Assembly (NCBI RefSeq): GCF_933775445.1
Contig: NC_065873.1
Span: forward strand, 29,760,001 to 29,824,000
DNA from: Argentina anserina
Taxonomy: Eukaryota; Streptophyta; Magnoliopsida; Rosales; Rosaceae
Length of the DNA: 64,000 nt
Reading direction: 5' to 3'
A program made the translations under genes and the position numbers. This document shows, piece after piece, positions 34,277 through 47,660 of this stretch; within the stretch, counting starts at the first letter, position 1; each line of letters begins with the position of its first letter. The notes beneath the pieces are model-generated. The model was not told where the DNA came from, did not search any database, and saw nothing but the letters and a program-made list of their open reading frames with translations.

Positions 34277-37200
34277 TATGGGGAGTATGGAGCGAGTGCT
34301 TAGCTAAGTGATCAATAAACTTATGGTAGATTTATAACTGGTCGGAGTGTGAAATATAAGATATCGGGAATAGAATCCGGTGTACGTGTAAAGTTTGGGC
34401 GGTGATAAGGTCCGAGTTTCAATGTAGTTACTGCCAACAGTGGCATCATATCAGACCAGCAGGCGCTGAAAGAAAACAAACGTACCGCTAAATTCCATTG
34501 CTTTCTGACAAGGTCGGTTGAGAGTCTTTATCCCCAGTTAGTTTGTGAACTTCAGAACCGAGCTGCATGGTTATATGGTAAAACTCACACGATCCATAAT
34601 TCCATACAACATCTAATTAATAGTTGGGAATAATAAAAGGTTAGAGATATATCGATTCAATAGGCAATAGTAATACGATGCTGATAATGCGACGTGGTTA
34701 GTGGGTTCTGTGACTTCTGTCAATGGCATATCATTTTTTTAGGTTAAGATTCCGTATGCCGTTGCATTAGAATTTTTTCTATTACATCTGCTTGATTGGA
34801 ACAAAGCTAGTTAGCTTATCTGTATGTATGAACTATGAAGGGTTAATATATCCATAAATTTGCTTATCTTGGCGTCCTATCTTCCAATGACACCATGTAA
34901 TCAAAAACGTATTAGTGCATCTAAGAGGAATCACTGATTAGATTGGATAAGACATATTCGCTATAATGTTGTCACACCAAATAGAACACTAGTAGTTGAG
35001 TTTTGACAATTAACATCTTAATTTCAGCCTTACAGGCTTATGTTAGTATAATTAAGTGTGCATACGTACAAAAGAAAGCTAATTAGAAATTAAGGTTTCT
35101 CTCAATTAAGGATGTCTTAATTACTTACATAGCTACATCGAGTCTCATGCACATACGTACCTATATACGATGAAGGTGAGCATGATTATAGTATAAAAAC
35201 AAAACTTCATTGCTACAGTAGAGCTTACACAATCAACAACACTTGATAACTGATTTCATGCATGGCTTTATGGACTTATGGGTGTTGAGAGGCGATAAGT
35301 TCTAGTCAAAACCTACTGTTTCCAATTCTGTTCTCACATTCCGTGGCTTACTACAGAAGTGAGAAGTTTCGTCCTCGTGACTTTTGGAAACGGTTTCTTA
35401 GTGTTGATTACATACTACATTTGGTAATATGATCTGAGAGACTGAGAGTGGTGAATTAGCTAGAGTCTATATATGAATGTTCAGATTTACAAGACGCTTT
35501 CGGTGAGAGCTAGATATCATGCATGCATTAGAAGCAAATCAATAGGATTGCTAGACTGGGATACCAAGTGTCGCGAGCTGATTGTGTGTAAAGAAAATGA
35601 GCACATTATATATCATTACCACCAACTAATTAATTAATAAGCATTGGTACCTCATTTTATTTTGTATTTGAATATACACGACATGTTGTATTGAGCAGAT
35701 TATAAATCTTACATTAACAGAAGAATATTGTGTACACATACCTGCCTACATCCACCAGTATTAATATATACTAATACTAATAGAAGAAAGTAGATCTCGA
35801 AACAAAATTCCGGATTGCTACTATATAATTAGATGAATATGCCTTTGTATGCTTATAGCTACTCACCAAGATATGAATTAACCCAAATTTAACTTAGATA
35901 GTTCCTCAAGTAAAAGAAGAAGGAGAAGGAGATCTACCCTGATATTAACCTGTACTCATTTACTTTTGTCTGCTAAAATTACTAATCACGGCTAAACCAT
36001 GTTGTTCTATATTCCGTACTGCATTGACAAAACTAGCAAATGTAGAAGGTACTTAGATCAGGAAAACTGGAAAACGTTTACACCCTTACGCTTCGTTATG
36101 TCCCTGCTTTTGAAGGGGGTAGACACGCGTTCTACAGACATTTGCCACCTTAAAGAGGTCCGGACACATGAGTCTGCAATCTGCATAATTGATTCTAGCC
36201 AGCGAAAGTTACCGGAAAACTGCACAAGGCGTACGAGCAGCACTGACACTTGTCACAGCGTCAGCGGTAGTGGGATTGCCGTGCGACGTGCGTCCCAATC
36301 AGGTCACCAGATACTTGTCATTTCCCGATCGGGTCATATCATTATTCCCTTACGGGCATAACCGTTTCACTGAGCTTTATCACTGAGTCGACGACCTATA
36401 TCGGAAAAAGGAGCAACGGCCTTTGGTCTTTGTCAAATTGCCATCATTGTTTTCTTACCTACTACATCAAGTATTTCTTCTCAAAAGCTTTTCCGGGTAT
36501 TTCCAACCATCAATAAGATATTCGATCATTCGTCAGTGACGATGGATTAACGTTCACATGTGAGATGTTCGTATCCGCCTCATAATTTGATTTTACTTCT
36601 CAATTTCTATCTTTTACTTGCGTTCGTTGGCTTCTTCCGTTTGTTTTCTCTTGAAAATTCAATATTCACTTTACCCTACCTTTTCTTGCATTGCGATGCC
36701 CGAAACATTTCTTTCAAGGAGCTCCAACGATTCACGTACTCACGTACATCTGAAGCATAGAGAGGGAAGGCTAGCATTTCCTCCTTGTTTCTCCCTTTTC
36801 TTTTTGTTGATCAGCAGCTCATCTTTTTTTTTTTTTCCAATCACACAATAGCTTCCTTTATCATTTTAGATTTTACATGGTGAGGTTGGTACCCTAAGAA
36901 TTAGGGCAAAGTGGCTGCGACATAATAGTTTTCTAGCTAATAAGATGCCGTGTTATTTGATTCAGCAAAGCTATAGATACTGCAAGGATGATTTAGAAGT
37001 GATCGGTATTCGATACACGTACATGCATGCATTATCTAATTGTTCTTTAGATTCAGTGGCACCATAACAGACCATGGAAATCAGAGAGTTTGGATTACAT
37101 TGTTGATAACTTCATATATGTTCTTTATTAACTGATCAATCTGAAACGGCATTGCCTTCAGGCTAGGGAAATCGATCCCTTTCAGTCATTTCACTGCGAT

Positions 37201-38535
37201 ATACAACACTCAAATACACATGCATGCTCACATAAACAATATTCCACGAACTTAAGGCCGTCGTACGTTTTTCCTATATTGATAAGTGATAACATTATTG
37301 TTAGTGTAAGCTAGATGCCTAGATATATAGGTTAATAAAATTATGATACCCGCCTTCTTCCTCTCTTGTTTTGGTAATCAATCGTGCACTTTTTCTTAAC
37401 ACGACTGAAACCCCTTGCTTTTGGTATCTTTCATCACCATCAATGTTCAGCGATGAATCCGATAACAGAGTAAAAGCACCGGTATATATCATTGCTAGCT
37501 CCTTCTAGCTTCCAAAGTTAGTGCATGTTCTTCACTTCTAACTAAAGGAACTCCACTTCGCCATTCTGACATTATACCATTACCAACCGCGCGCTGTAAA
37601 ATCGTGCACCATTCTTTGTGCATATATATAGTTAAATAGATTAACAAAACACAATTTTACTCTATTCACAGTTTGTAGATTAAACTAGCATTAAGATGTT
37701 TGAACAGTTGAACTTAAAATATTGCACCCTATTAATTTTTTTAATAGGTTTAGAAACAAGCAAAAAATCTCAGTTTGACAGTTTGTAGATTCTCATATGA
37801 TCGAGATGAAAATAGTTGACCATGATAATAATTATAGGACATCTCTCAGGCCAAGCCGATCTATATGTTTTTTTTCTTTGAATGATTAAAGGGAAGCAAC
37901 CCACACATCATAAGTACCACTTAGCTAGGTTTATCGGAATTGGCCTACACTGCTACACATCATGCTTAAGTGTTAATCAAGATTAAAGACTAACGGAGTA
38001 GGATTGATTCGTGTCAGTTTGAGTTTCCCCTTAGTCATATAACCTTAAACCCCCCAAATGACACCAAAAAATAGAGAGATGTTGTCGGGCCACCAACCCC
38101 AACCGTGTAGAAATGTAGAATGATGACAGCCACCTCCAATTCCCAAACCTCCGAGTGTTTATTCCGAGTATCCAACCCAGATTTTCCGGACCCCAAAATC
38201 CCTAATCACGTAAGCGAGTATCTGCCTTACACGTGTACACATCATTCCGGCCAAAGTTTCCTTCCCCCGTTCTATATATACACGTTTTATATATAGCACC
38301 GTCTCTCGACTCCCGCCCTCCTCTGGCTCATTTGTTAATATCTTTGTTACACTAGTTGGCTACCTCTCTGTCGTTCCCTCCATTTTCTCATCACCACCAT
38401 TGCAAATTCTAAATTCTAATTCAACACCCATATCTTCAAATCGAACCTTTCCATAATTCTGCTTGGACAATTAGTACGCGAATGAAGTAATTAACCCAAA
38501 TTGTTTGAATAATCGATCAAGATATTATCCAGGAC
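34277..38535. other. 4.3 kb gene-free region
   Basis: Long AT-rich stretch between divergent genes. Open frames near 36.0-36.4 kb and 36.6-36.85 kb carry no recognisable motif and overlap each other on both strands. The last 300 bases form the promoter of the WD40 gene. Confidence 0.4.
38229..38535 (+). promoter_or_regulatory. Promoter and leader of the WD40 gene
   Basis: An ACGT core in TTACACGTGTACAC (near 38229-38242) contains a CACGTG G-box. TATA-like TCTATATATACACG and TTTTATATATAGC follow at about 38271-38297. The pyrimidine-rich leader runs to the start codon at 38536. Regulation by bZIP or bHLH factors is inferred from the G-box only. Confidence 0.55.
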
Positions 38536-39921
38536 ATGAGAGACAGAATGTTTTCCGACGACACCAGCCTACCTAGGGCCAGTAATTTCGGCAACCTCGT
38601 CCATTCCGATCCCAACATCTCGGCCAACGCCATGTCCCCCGACGTCCTTCACGAATACCAAATGCGAAACAGTAGCGCCGCTCCCTTCGACCCCAACCGG
38701 CTCAGCGGCGAGGGCTCTCCGATAGCCATGTCACCGTGGAACCAGACCGCCGCTTCTCCCTTCACCAAATCATCGTGCACGCCGTTCGAAGAGAATGTCC
38801 CGAAGAACGGGCTCATCGGCTCTCTCATTCGAGAAGAAGGCCACATTTACTCCCTGGCCGCCACCGAAGATCTCTTGTACACCGGCTCCGACAGCAAGAA
38901 CATCAGAGTTTGGAAGAATCTCAAGGAGTACAGCGGTTTCAAGTCCAACAGCGGACTTGTCAAGGCGATTGTTATCTCAGGAGAGAGGCTGTTCACTGGT
39001 CACCAGGACGGCAAGATTAGGGTTTGGAGAGTCTCCACCAAAGACCCTAAAGTTCACAAACGGGCCGGAACTTTCCCGACTATGATGGACATTTTCAAGT
39101 ACTCGGTGAAACCCAAGAACTACGTCCAAGTAAGGAAACAGAAGACGCTTTGGATCAGACACTCCGACGCGGTTTCATGTCTGAGCTTGAGCGAAGACAA
39201 GAAGCTGTTGTATTCAGCCTCATGGGACCGCACGGTCAAAGTGTGGCGGATCGAAAGTTCTAAATGCATTGAGTCCATCCACGCCCATGACGACGCCGTG
39301 AACTCCGTCGTGGCCAGCGTTGAGGGGTTGTTGTACACCGGAGCGGCGGACGGCACGGTGAAGGTGTGGAAGAGGGAGCAGAATGGGAATATGATGAAGC
39401 ATTCTTTGGTGCAAACTCTGCTGAAGCAAGAGAGCGCGGTGACTGCACTCGCTGTGAGCGCGTCTGGGTCTATTGTGTATTGTGGGTCGTCGGATGGGTT
39501 GGTTAATTTCTGGGGGAGAGAGGAGCTGTTATCTCACGATGGGGTGCTCAAGGGTCACCGGCTGGCTGTGCTGTGCTTGGCGGCGGCTGGGAACTTGGTG
39601 TTCAGCGGCTCGGCTGATAAGACAATATGCGTGTGGAGAAGGGAGGGCGTGATTCACACGTGCCTGTCGGTTTTGGCGGGTCACAGTGGGCCGGTGAAGT
39701 GCCTGGCCGTTGAGGAGGATCGTGAGCCGTCGACGAGGGGAGATCAACGGTGGATTGTGTATAGTGGGAGCCTCGATAAGTCTGTGAAGGTGTGGGGGGT
39801 GTCGGAGCAAGCGCCGGAGCTCACTCCTGTGACCATGCAGAGCCGTACACCCCAGTTGATTACCGACAACGACTCGCTGCCTTCCGATGGAAGTTACTCG
39901 TCGACCAGGACCCGGCGGTGA
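38536..39921 (+). CDS. WD40-repeat protein, JINGUBANG-like
   Basis: A seven-repeat WD40 beta-propeller scaffold. The intronless 461-residue frame has a low-complexity N-terminus (about 1-95; Ser/Pro/Asn-rich) and then repeats ending in the usual dipeptides: [48 protein letters not shown] and SVKVWGVS. Spacing and the block [13 protein letters not shown] are those of the plant JINGUBANG family. Arabidopsis JGB restrains pollen germination, and other members have been linked to stress and hormone signalling. The gene shows stronger C-richness than its flanks, typical of coding sequence here. It is complete, with no lesion. Which family member it is and where it is expressed cannot be told from sequence. 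Confidence 0.88.
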   Translation: MRDRMFSDDTSLPRASNFGNLVHSDPNISANAMSPDVLHEYQMRNSSAAPFDPNRLSGEGSPIAMSPWNQTAASPFTKSSCTPFEENVPKNGLIGSLIREEGHIYSLAATEDLLYTGSDSKNIRVWKNLKEYSGFKSNSGLVKAIVISGERLFTGHQDGKIRVWRVSTKDPKVHKRAGTFPTMMDIFKYSVKPKNYVQVRKQKTLWIRHSDAVSCLSLSEDKKLLYSASWDRTVKVWRIESSKCIESIHAHDDAVNSVVASVEGLLYTGAADGTVKVWKREQNGNMMKHSLVQTLLKQESAVTALAVSASGSIVYCGSSDGLVNFWGREELLSHDGVLKGHRLAVLCLAAAGNLVFSGSADKTICVWRREGVIHTCLSVLAGHSGPVKCLAVEEDREPSTRGDQRWIVYSGSLDKSVKVWGVSEQAPELTPVTMQSRTPQLITDNDSLPSDGSYSSTRTRR

Positions 39922-40307
39922 TTTCTGTAATCTAAACACCAGTTGCAGAATGACACGTGTCTCTTGGATTAGCTTATTTACGGAGACTGGGAGATAGTTG
40001 CATGGCTCTAAGGAGAATTGCAGTAGTGTAATTTGTCGAATAAACTTTTCTCCTCTTATTGCAACTCAAATTTGACAAACTTCTGGGTGTCTGATTGGAA
40101 GTAAAACCAATAGGCGTGCAAAAAAGTAGTATATTTCTCATTGTTGAATGTTTGGAAAAAAGAAAAGATCTATAATGCATGTAACTTTGATATATGCTAA
40201 TCTGAAGTTCTGAACTACTCGTACAAAAAAATGAGGGGGGAAAAAATCTGTTATGAAGTCGGATGTAATGCGAGTTGTTTCTACTCAAAAGAATAAGTAT
40301 CCACTAT
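39922..40307. other. Short convergent intergenic region
   Basis: 386 bases separate the stop codons of two convergent genes, so their 3' UTRs probably meet or overlap here. No other feature is seen. Confidence 0.5.
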
Positions 40308-43300
40308 TCAATGTGAAAGTTTACGAGAATGGTTTCCTCTGGGTTTAGGCTGCTGTTGTGAGCTCACTCCTGGCAAATGGCCACTTCTACTACCAACGGT
40401 GTTCAAGTCCAGGCCAATAGGAACAACTGGATCACCACCTTCTAGTACTCTGATTACCTGTACACAAAAGGACAATTGAACTCAATACAATTTCTACAAA
40501 AATTCGAAGGGATATATAAAAGGTTAAATTATCCATTCAGGTACCAATATCAAGGAAACTAATTAGGAACAGCGAATCAAGCCACAAACCTTTGACATTG
40601 AGGGTCTGAATTCAGGATCTCGCCGAAGACACAAGGAAGCAGCACGAGCCATTGCCTGTAGTTGATAGGGGAAGTCGGGGGATTCAGAGGTCATGTTTGG
40701 ATCCAGTAAGTGGTAGGAAATTGGTGAGATATGGTTTGGCTCTAACGTAGCTAACCGATGCAACCATTCTTCCAGAATATGATGTCCCCTGACATAATGC
40801 AATTCCCCAATTCTCCTACCTGTCATAAGCTCCAACAAAACAATTCCAAATGCGTACACATCTACCTTATGTGAAATTTGACCACTGTCAAGGTACTCTG
40901 GTGCAAGATACCTGCATGGTTAAATGAATATATCAGCTTCTCGACTATCGAGCTACATATATAATTGCTCATTTATTTTTCCTCCAACACAGATTGTAAT
41001 GTGAATATAACGGAATTATTGCTGTACAAGAACTGTTGATTTTTAGCTTGCAGGATTTGAAGAATTTACCCTGAAGTTCCAATACAACGGTCCTCAGTGC
41101 TGGTCTCCCATTCAGAGTGCCATCTAGCAAGCCCAAAGTCCGCAACCTAATAAGAAAGTAAATGAGTAAAGGATGCTAGTATGATGGACAAAAACATACC
41201 AGAGAGAAATACGTTGTTGGAACTTGGAACAGGACCAAGTTTCTTATACAATTGAAAGCATGGATGCAGTATCAACAATATAATTATCTGAAGTACCAGA
41301 GGTTCGAAATCGTGAGTCAGAAGGATATTGTTAGGTCTTAGGTCTCTGTGCACTATACATCCAACTCTACAATCTTCATGCAGATATCTTAATCCACGAG
41401 CTGTTCCAGTAGCTATCTTTAGCCTTGACTCGTAATCGAGGGGAGTTCTGTTTCCTTCCGCGCCTTCAAACAAAATCAATATGAGACTGTAAGCCAAACA
41501 TTAGTTAATATGTAGATAGTTTATAGGCAGAGAGAATGCCAATTTCTTATAATGAAAGGAGCACAGGTTCTATGCAGCATGCTTTCATCAGCCAATAATA
41601 AATAATAAACTTGAAAAAGAAAAGAGCATACCATGTAAATGGAAATCCAGCGAGCTGTTACATATGTACTCATAAATCAGTAACCTTAACTTGCCTTCAA
41701 TACAATACCCAATGAGCAACACAACATTCCGATGTTGTGCACAGCTCAATACTCGCACTTCCCTGCAGAAATCAGCATCTGCTTGAGAACCACCAAACTT
41801 CAACTGCTTCACAGCAACAACTTGGCCGTCTCTTAACACCCCTCTGTGAACCACACCGAAGCCACCTTCTGCCAAGAAGTTACCATATGAGAACACGTTT
41901 GTAGCTTCCTCTAATTCTTGATAAGAGAACTGTTTAGGAGGTTTGCCAAAAACTGGTGTTTTATGTTGACAAAGAGAGCATAAAGGAGGAGGTATTGAGG
42001 AAGTGCTACCCAAGGAAACAGCATCCCTAATGTTTGAATTAGTAGTGTAGCCTTTGTTGTGGTTTTCCCTGGTTTCAATTCTGTCACTTGTATTCCGATC
42101 AAACTGTGCATACTCGTCAAAAAGAGTCTGGAAAGTGGGAGATCTTACTTTGTGTGGTTTCTTATAAGCTTGGGGTTTGGGGTGCTTTCTATCACTACTG
42201 TGGTTTTGAGGGATCCACAAGACATTCTGATCAAGAGCTAGAGTTGATGGTTGGGGCTTAGAAAGAGTTATAACCCTTTCTCCAATTGAATCAAGTTCTT
42301 CAAATGGATCTTCCAAATGTGGTCTGTGGTTTCTTGAGTGTTGTCCCTCAAATAAAGGATTCTGCTCATAGACAAGAAAAAGAGAAGTCACAGTGTCGTA
42401 ACTTGATAATGAACCTTCTCCCGTGGTTCTTGTGCAAGAGCTACTTGGTCCTTCAGGACTACTCACTGGAGTGGTATTCATCCTATGCTCTTCCAATTTT
42501 CGAAGGCGAGTTCCTGGTGAAGAAGCAGCAGAAAAGAATTGGGTTTGGAGTTCTTCTGAGCATCCCAGATTCAGCTTCAGGACTTTAGGCTGAGACCCCT
42601 TCATCACAACAATGTTGCATCCAAGTTCCTCCACGCAATGCTTCCTCTCTTGTTTCAATTTTCTGTTATATAAAGACGATTGGACTCTTCATCATTATGA
42701 TCAATGAACAAAGATTGTAGCTTATATTAACATACAGGTTAAAATCACAATGTGACATAAACACTGAAATTTATAAGACACTATAGTTTAGGACATCATT
42801 AGATGTGTAAACTTGTGAGGGATGGCCTGAACTAATAGCTTAGAAATAATACTTTTTTTATGATTAATTACTTGTCCAGTATGACCCAGTTGGCTCCATT
42901 GCATGTTGCTTCGGCTGCCACAGTACCACCAGGTGTACTTAAAACTACCTTAATCCTCACGGTTACCTGCAATCATGATCAAATCCAGTTATTCACCTAG
43001 TAGGTTCAACTGATATGTTGAATATGAAGCATGATCAATCTCTGCCCTATCAATTAATCAATTTCCAAGCTCTTATTTTGTCTGATATTCACTCAAGGCT
43101 AATGCTTTTCTTTTCCATTATGGGGTAGGTCCTCATTATAAATCAGCCAGCTTTCACAGGAAAATAATGCATCTTATTTCACAAAAATGAAAAAAATGGA
43201 TGCATATTGTTGGTCCCAAAAATCATTGATCTTTCACCCTAGAAATAAGGTGTAAGCACATGGCGTCAATGATTAACTTAATTTCATCCTGGCATAATAA

Positions 43301-43932
43301 AAACAAAACAAATCCAGAATCTACGAAATTTCTGACAGCCAATGATAAACAGCTAGAGATGAACTACATGCCAAATCATTTTCTTGATCTATAGGTATAT
43401 ATACAATCGAAATTTCAATGCAAAACTGAAAGAATAGGTTGTATCCTACTGAAAATATATTGAAAAAAAAAACTACGTCCACGTGGTCTTATCTTTGACC
43501 GAGTAGTGGAGAAAGGCGGTAAGTGGCATTATAGTAAATAAAAAAGATTGAAGACTAGTGTAATTTTTACCTGGATTTGATTGTGAAATTGAAGCACCAT
43601 CTGAGAACACGACTCTGAGATCTGACAAATCCGATCCGGCAAATCCTCCTTGTGCCGACTCCCGCAGTCTCCGGTGAATCTCGGGAATTTCCAGAATCTG
43701 TTACCTGCAAAAACTCTCACACACTTGAAACCGAAATTCAATTGAAGAACAGAAATAAAGTTTATCTTCGAAATGAGAATTTACCGGCTTTGACCGGAGA
43801 GATGACGGCGAGCAAGGTGACGCAGTCGCCGGGCTGAACGACGTGAGTGAGAGCCCAAGCCAATGCGGCGTTGGAAATGACCTTCGCGGCCTTCACGGCC
43901 ACTATGACCTTATCGGATCGCTCCCCAACCAT
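40308..43932 (-). CDS. Receptor-like cytoplasmic kinase with USP-like N-terminus ('inactive protein kinase SELMODRAFT_444075' family)
   Basis: Eight exons join in frame to 707 residues: 43932-43785, 43704-43571, 42966-42872, 42662-41632, 41463-41297, 41146-41070, 40911-40590 and 40457-40308. The N-terminus ([33 protein letters not shown]) is a universal-stress-protein-like fold, followed by [21 protein letters not shown] long Ser-rich linker leads to the kinase: glycine loop [17 protein letters not shown], the helix-C Glu in [31 protein letters not shown] and [14 protein letters not shown]. The database family name says inactive, yet the Lys, Glu, HRD Asp and DFG Asp are all present. The only substitution seen is Arg for the catalytic-loop Lys (HRDLRPNN). 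No membrane span or signal peptide is seen, so it is cytoplasmic. Its substrate is unknown. Confidence 0.88.
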
Positions 43933-45310
43933 TGCTCGAAGAATGGATCAGTGAAATGAGACTGAATCTGAATTCGAGGCGGTGGAATTGGAAGTTGGGA
44001 GAGCGACGTGAAGTAGTGACGGAGTAAGAAAGTTTATGATGACAAAGGAGACTGAGGGAGGTGATCGAGCTACAAATGGCTGTTGACCAGGGTTAACTGA
44101 CCTTAGTTAAGCAACCACCATCAAAATCATCAATAAATACGTTTAAATTTGTGTCATTTCTCCATCTTAGCCTTCAATTATTTTTTCTCTTACTTTTGTT
44201 TTATTTTTTTTCTACTATATTTCTGTATATTGAAGTAAATTTCGAATTAGATTCTCATTTTCAAAATGTTTTGAATTTTATTGGATCATTTTTTTATTAT
44301 ATAAGTTAGTTTGGCGTATTAGGACATCAATAGAGTCGAAAATGAGTAGTTTTGAAGTTGTCACAAAGACTTAATCAGTTCATGATTGTATAACCACTCA
44401 CGGTCCAAATGGTGATTCATTAAATTTACATATTGCTTATCGAAACTTAGTGATCATATATTTTTCTTTCATGATATGCGTTTGTATTATGTATTTAACT
44501 AAATTAAATAATTTAAGAGGTATACTCATTTCTAGTATTGATAGCCTAATGGATTCTTAAATGGGGAATTATTGATGAAAATAAGGTTTGCATGGTTAAG
44601 ATGTTGCCATTACTAATCATAACCAGTAGTGAAACTTTGAAGAAGACTCACATAACACACACACACACAATGTTCCATGTGATTGTGATAATTTATGATA
44701 TGTTATGTGATTTTCCAAATGACCACTCTTGATGGAAAAGGTTTATATATATAGGGCCAGGTATACATGCAAAATAAGTAGGTAGAAATTGACGGAAATA
44801 GGGGAAGAGGTATTTCAATAAGTTCAAGCCCTTGAAATGTGGGTACGTTCTAGTTGGAATCAGTGATTTAAGTCGTGTTGGAAGCTTACTTTATGGCACC
44901 GAAGTCTTATATGTTAGTACCTTATGAGGGTAAGGATATAACTAAACAAAAGGGTATAGCTAAATCGTTGGTCGATAAAGAATGGTTTGAGATCCTAAAA
45001 GTCGAAGTTGGTGGTTGATCCCGATCAGCCAATTTCCTTCCTCTTAATTAAGTGTCATAGTGGCTTGGAGTCCGGGCAGCTACTCAACTTGCTTGATTTT
45101 TGGATTGAACAGTGACTTTATCAGACATATATAGATCGATATACGTGCACAAAAATATGCACTCGAATTGAACTACAAAAGTCTTAAACTGATCAAAGTA
45201 CAAATGCGTAGAGTAAGTATACGTACAGCATACAATGTAAATAATGTAATGTTCGATCGAGACCAAGATTCTCCGTTATTTTACTCTATGATGAAAATCA
45301 TGAAATGCAT
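43933..45310. other. 1.4 kb intergenic region
   Basis: Upstream region of the cytoplasmic kinase gene on the left and 3' flank of the first CYP82 gene on the right. It contains a CA dinucleotide run near 44657-44668. No coding sequence is recognised. Confidence 0.45.
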
Positions 45311-47314
45311 TCATATGATGCGTGGTTTGAGAAGGACCTGTAATGGCGTGGCCTTCATGTTTGTTAACCCAACAGTCTCACTCATATCGACTGGTTCATC
45401 TGATGGGGCTGTAATTTCAAACTTATGCAACAGATGAGCTAGAGTGAGTTCTACAAGTCCAAGAGCCAAAGAAATTCCTGGACATATTCTTCTACCACTT
45501 CCAAACGGCATGAGCTCAAAATTCTGGCCCCTAACATCAACATCCGCATGGCTTGTAAGGAACCTTTCAGGTTGGAAAATGCAGGGATCTTGCCAGACAT
45601 TTGGATCACGGTGAAGCTTCCAAATATTGACGATTAAACGTGTTCCGGTGGGTATATGGTAGTTACCTATGGTGGAATCGTCTGTAGATTCATGGGGTGC
45701 GAGGAGTGGTACGACAGGGTATAACCGCATGGTTTCTTTGATGATGGCTTGGAGATACACGAGGTTCTTCATGTCTGATTCATTCACTTGTCTATTCCGG
45801 CCGACTTGTGTGTCTAATTCATTTTGAGCCATCTTTAAGGTTGCAGGATTGTTCACTAGTAACGAAAGAGCCCATGTCAATGTTGCTGTGGTGGTGTCAG
45901 TTCCCCCTAATATAAGAGCCTGCATTTTATATATTAGAGTTAACCATATCACGATTTTGTGATACATTAAGAGAAATTGTAATGTCAAATTACTTAATTA
46001 CAATATCACTATGTAAATATATATGTATAAGATGTCTAGTAACTAATTCAGAATAATAATTAAGGTCAATTGTGGGTGTTGCAGCTTCTTAAGCAAGAGA
46101 AAGTTTGTGGGGCATAATTTTATATAAATCCAAAATCTTCAGAATCGTGGACTTACACATCAACGACTTATTGCTCTTCAATCTGTATAGATATTGATTA
46201 GTGTGAAAATTGTGTCTGGATCCAACGTGAACTGGGTAACAAATTAGTGTGCCATTTTTATTTCCCGAAAATGAGTGCCATTTTCTAACAGAGTAGCTCA
46301 CTAGCTCTTAAGTTAGTCAGGGGAACATACCAGGCAAGTAGCTTTGTTCATGGTACCAGCAGTAGTGTGCCCACGAAACTCCAGTATACTATCATCAAGA
46401 ATAGAAAGCATCATATCCATGAAATCTTCAGGCTCATCATGAGAATTTGAAGTACAATTAGTACTACTTCGCTTTAGCTTATGCTCTTCCAACAATCGTT
46501 CCATAACATGATCTAGTTCATTTGCTGTCTTCTTCATTGCCTTCTCATGCCCGCCCAAATCCAACCACCTAAGAAAAGGCACTGCATCTGCCAGCACAAA
46601 CTCACCGCCCAATCTGAAAAACTCCCTGATCGCCTTTCGACACTTTTCGTTCTCTTCCTTCTCAAGCTCCGAGCTTGCATCATGCAGCAACCGTTTCCCT
46701 ACAATTATCCTAAACATGATGCTCAGTGATACGTCTCCAAACCACCTCTTCATGTCCACCAACACATGATCTGAGCTCTCGTCTTGCTTCCACAAGTCAT
46801 AAATGTTATCGATATAGGCCTTCACCTCGGATTCACGAACGTGCTTGAAAGACTCCAAACGATGGTTCGAGAGGAGATTCAGGGTGGCTACCTTGCGCAT
46901 CTGGCGCCAGTAAGGACCGTATGGACTAAAGCCAAACATGGCGTAGTTGTAGCCCATAACCTCTGAGATTAAAAGCTTGGGGCGATTAGCAAAAACTCTA
47001 TCGTTAGTAGTTAAACACTCTTTGGCAATGTCCCAACTGCTCACAATAAGAGATCTATGTACACCGAACTTGATTGTGAAGAGCGGTCCATACTTGTCAG
47101 CCATGTTGCCCAAGCTTATATGCGGCAGAAGTGAACCCCCTAAGAGGGGAAGGTGTCCAACTAATGGCCATGCCCCAGCTGCTTCCGGTGGTCTTCTCTT
47201 TCTGGCTGCGTTTCTGCTGGAAGATTTTGTTATCCATATTAACAGAGAGAAAATAAATAATGAAAAACTAAGTATGGTAGATGGAGAACTGAGATGATGA
47301 AGAGGGAACTCCAT
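45311..47314 (-). CDS. Cytochrome P450, CYP82 family (copy 1)
   Basis: A microsomal heme-thiolate monooxygenase. Two exons join in phase to 530 residues: 47314-46331 and 45919-45311, with one 411-base intron at the position usual for CYP82 genes. The N-terminal membrane anchor is at about 12-30 ([16 protein letters not shown]), with a proline-rich hinge ([16 protein letters not shown]). The I-helix reads [13 protein letters not shown] with the oxygen-activating threonines. The K-helix ExxR is in [13 protein letters not shown] is in FQPERFL, and the heme loop is [11 protein letters not shown]. All catalytic motifs are intact. CYP82 enzymes oxidise terpenoids, coumarins, alkaloids or flavones, so the substrate cannot be assigned. 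A second CYP82 gene lies 10 kb away in the same orientation. Confidence 0.92.
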
Positions 47315-47504
47315 GAGATATGTTGGAATGTCGAAAAACTGAAACTCAACGAAGTAGCCGCATGATATATGAGCAGATATTTTTGATGAACATCCATTGA
47401 CTTATTGATCCAAATCTTTTTGATCGCCAACCAGCTGATACCACACTAGAAGGATATCCTAGCCTAAAGATATTGCAAATCGATCACCATCACTCTATGG
47501 AGAC

Positions 47505-47660
47505 TGAAATTAACGATTAACAAATTAGCTGAAATTTTAAAGAGGTGATCTATACGTTGTTATCTAAGGATTGGACCGTGGATATGTGAAAACTCGATCG
47601 AAAAATTAATAAAAAATGAAAATCCGTACCTTAACTTAAGGTACGGACCTCCACACCTGA
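47505..47660. repeat. Half-copy of a foldback MITE, ending in a perfect palindrome
   Basis: This matches one arm of the foldback element at 59140-59440 (shared blocks TTAACGATTAACAAATTAGC, GTGATCTA and GATCGAAAAATTAATAAAA, with mismatches). At 47624-47646 lies CCGTACCTTAACTTAAGGTACGG, two 11-base arms around a single base. It sits about 0.2 kb upstream of CYP82 copy 1. Confidence 0.5.

Noticed and set aside
35999..36361. 120-codon plus-strand frame
   Set aside because: No motif, overlapped by other frames of similar length on both strands, and no homologue that I recognise.
39529..39939. 136-codon minus-strand frame over the WD40 gene
   Set aside because: Shadow frame with Arg/His/Pro-rich composition, typical of an antisense reading of coding DNA.
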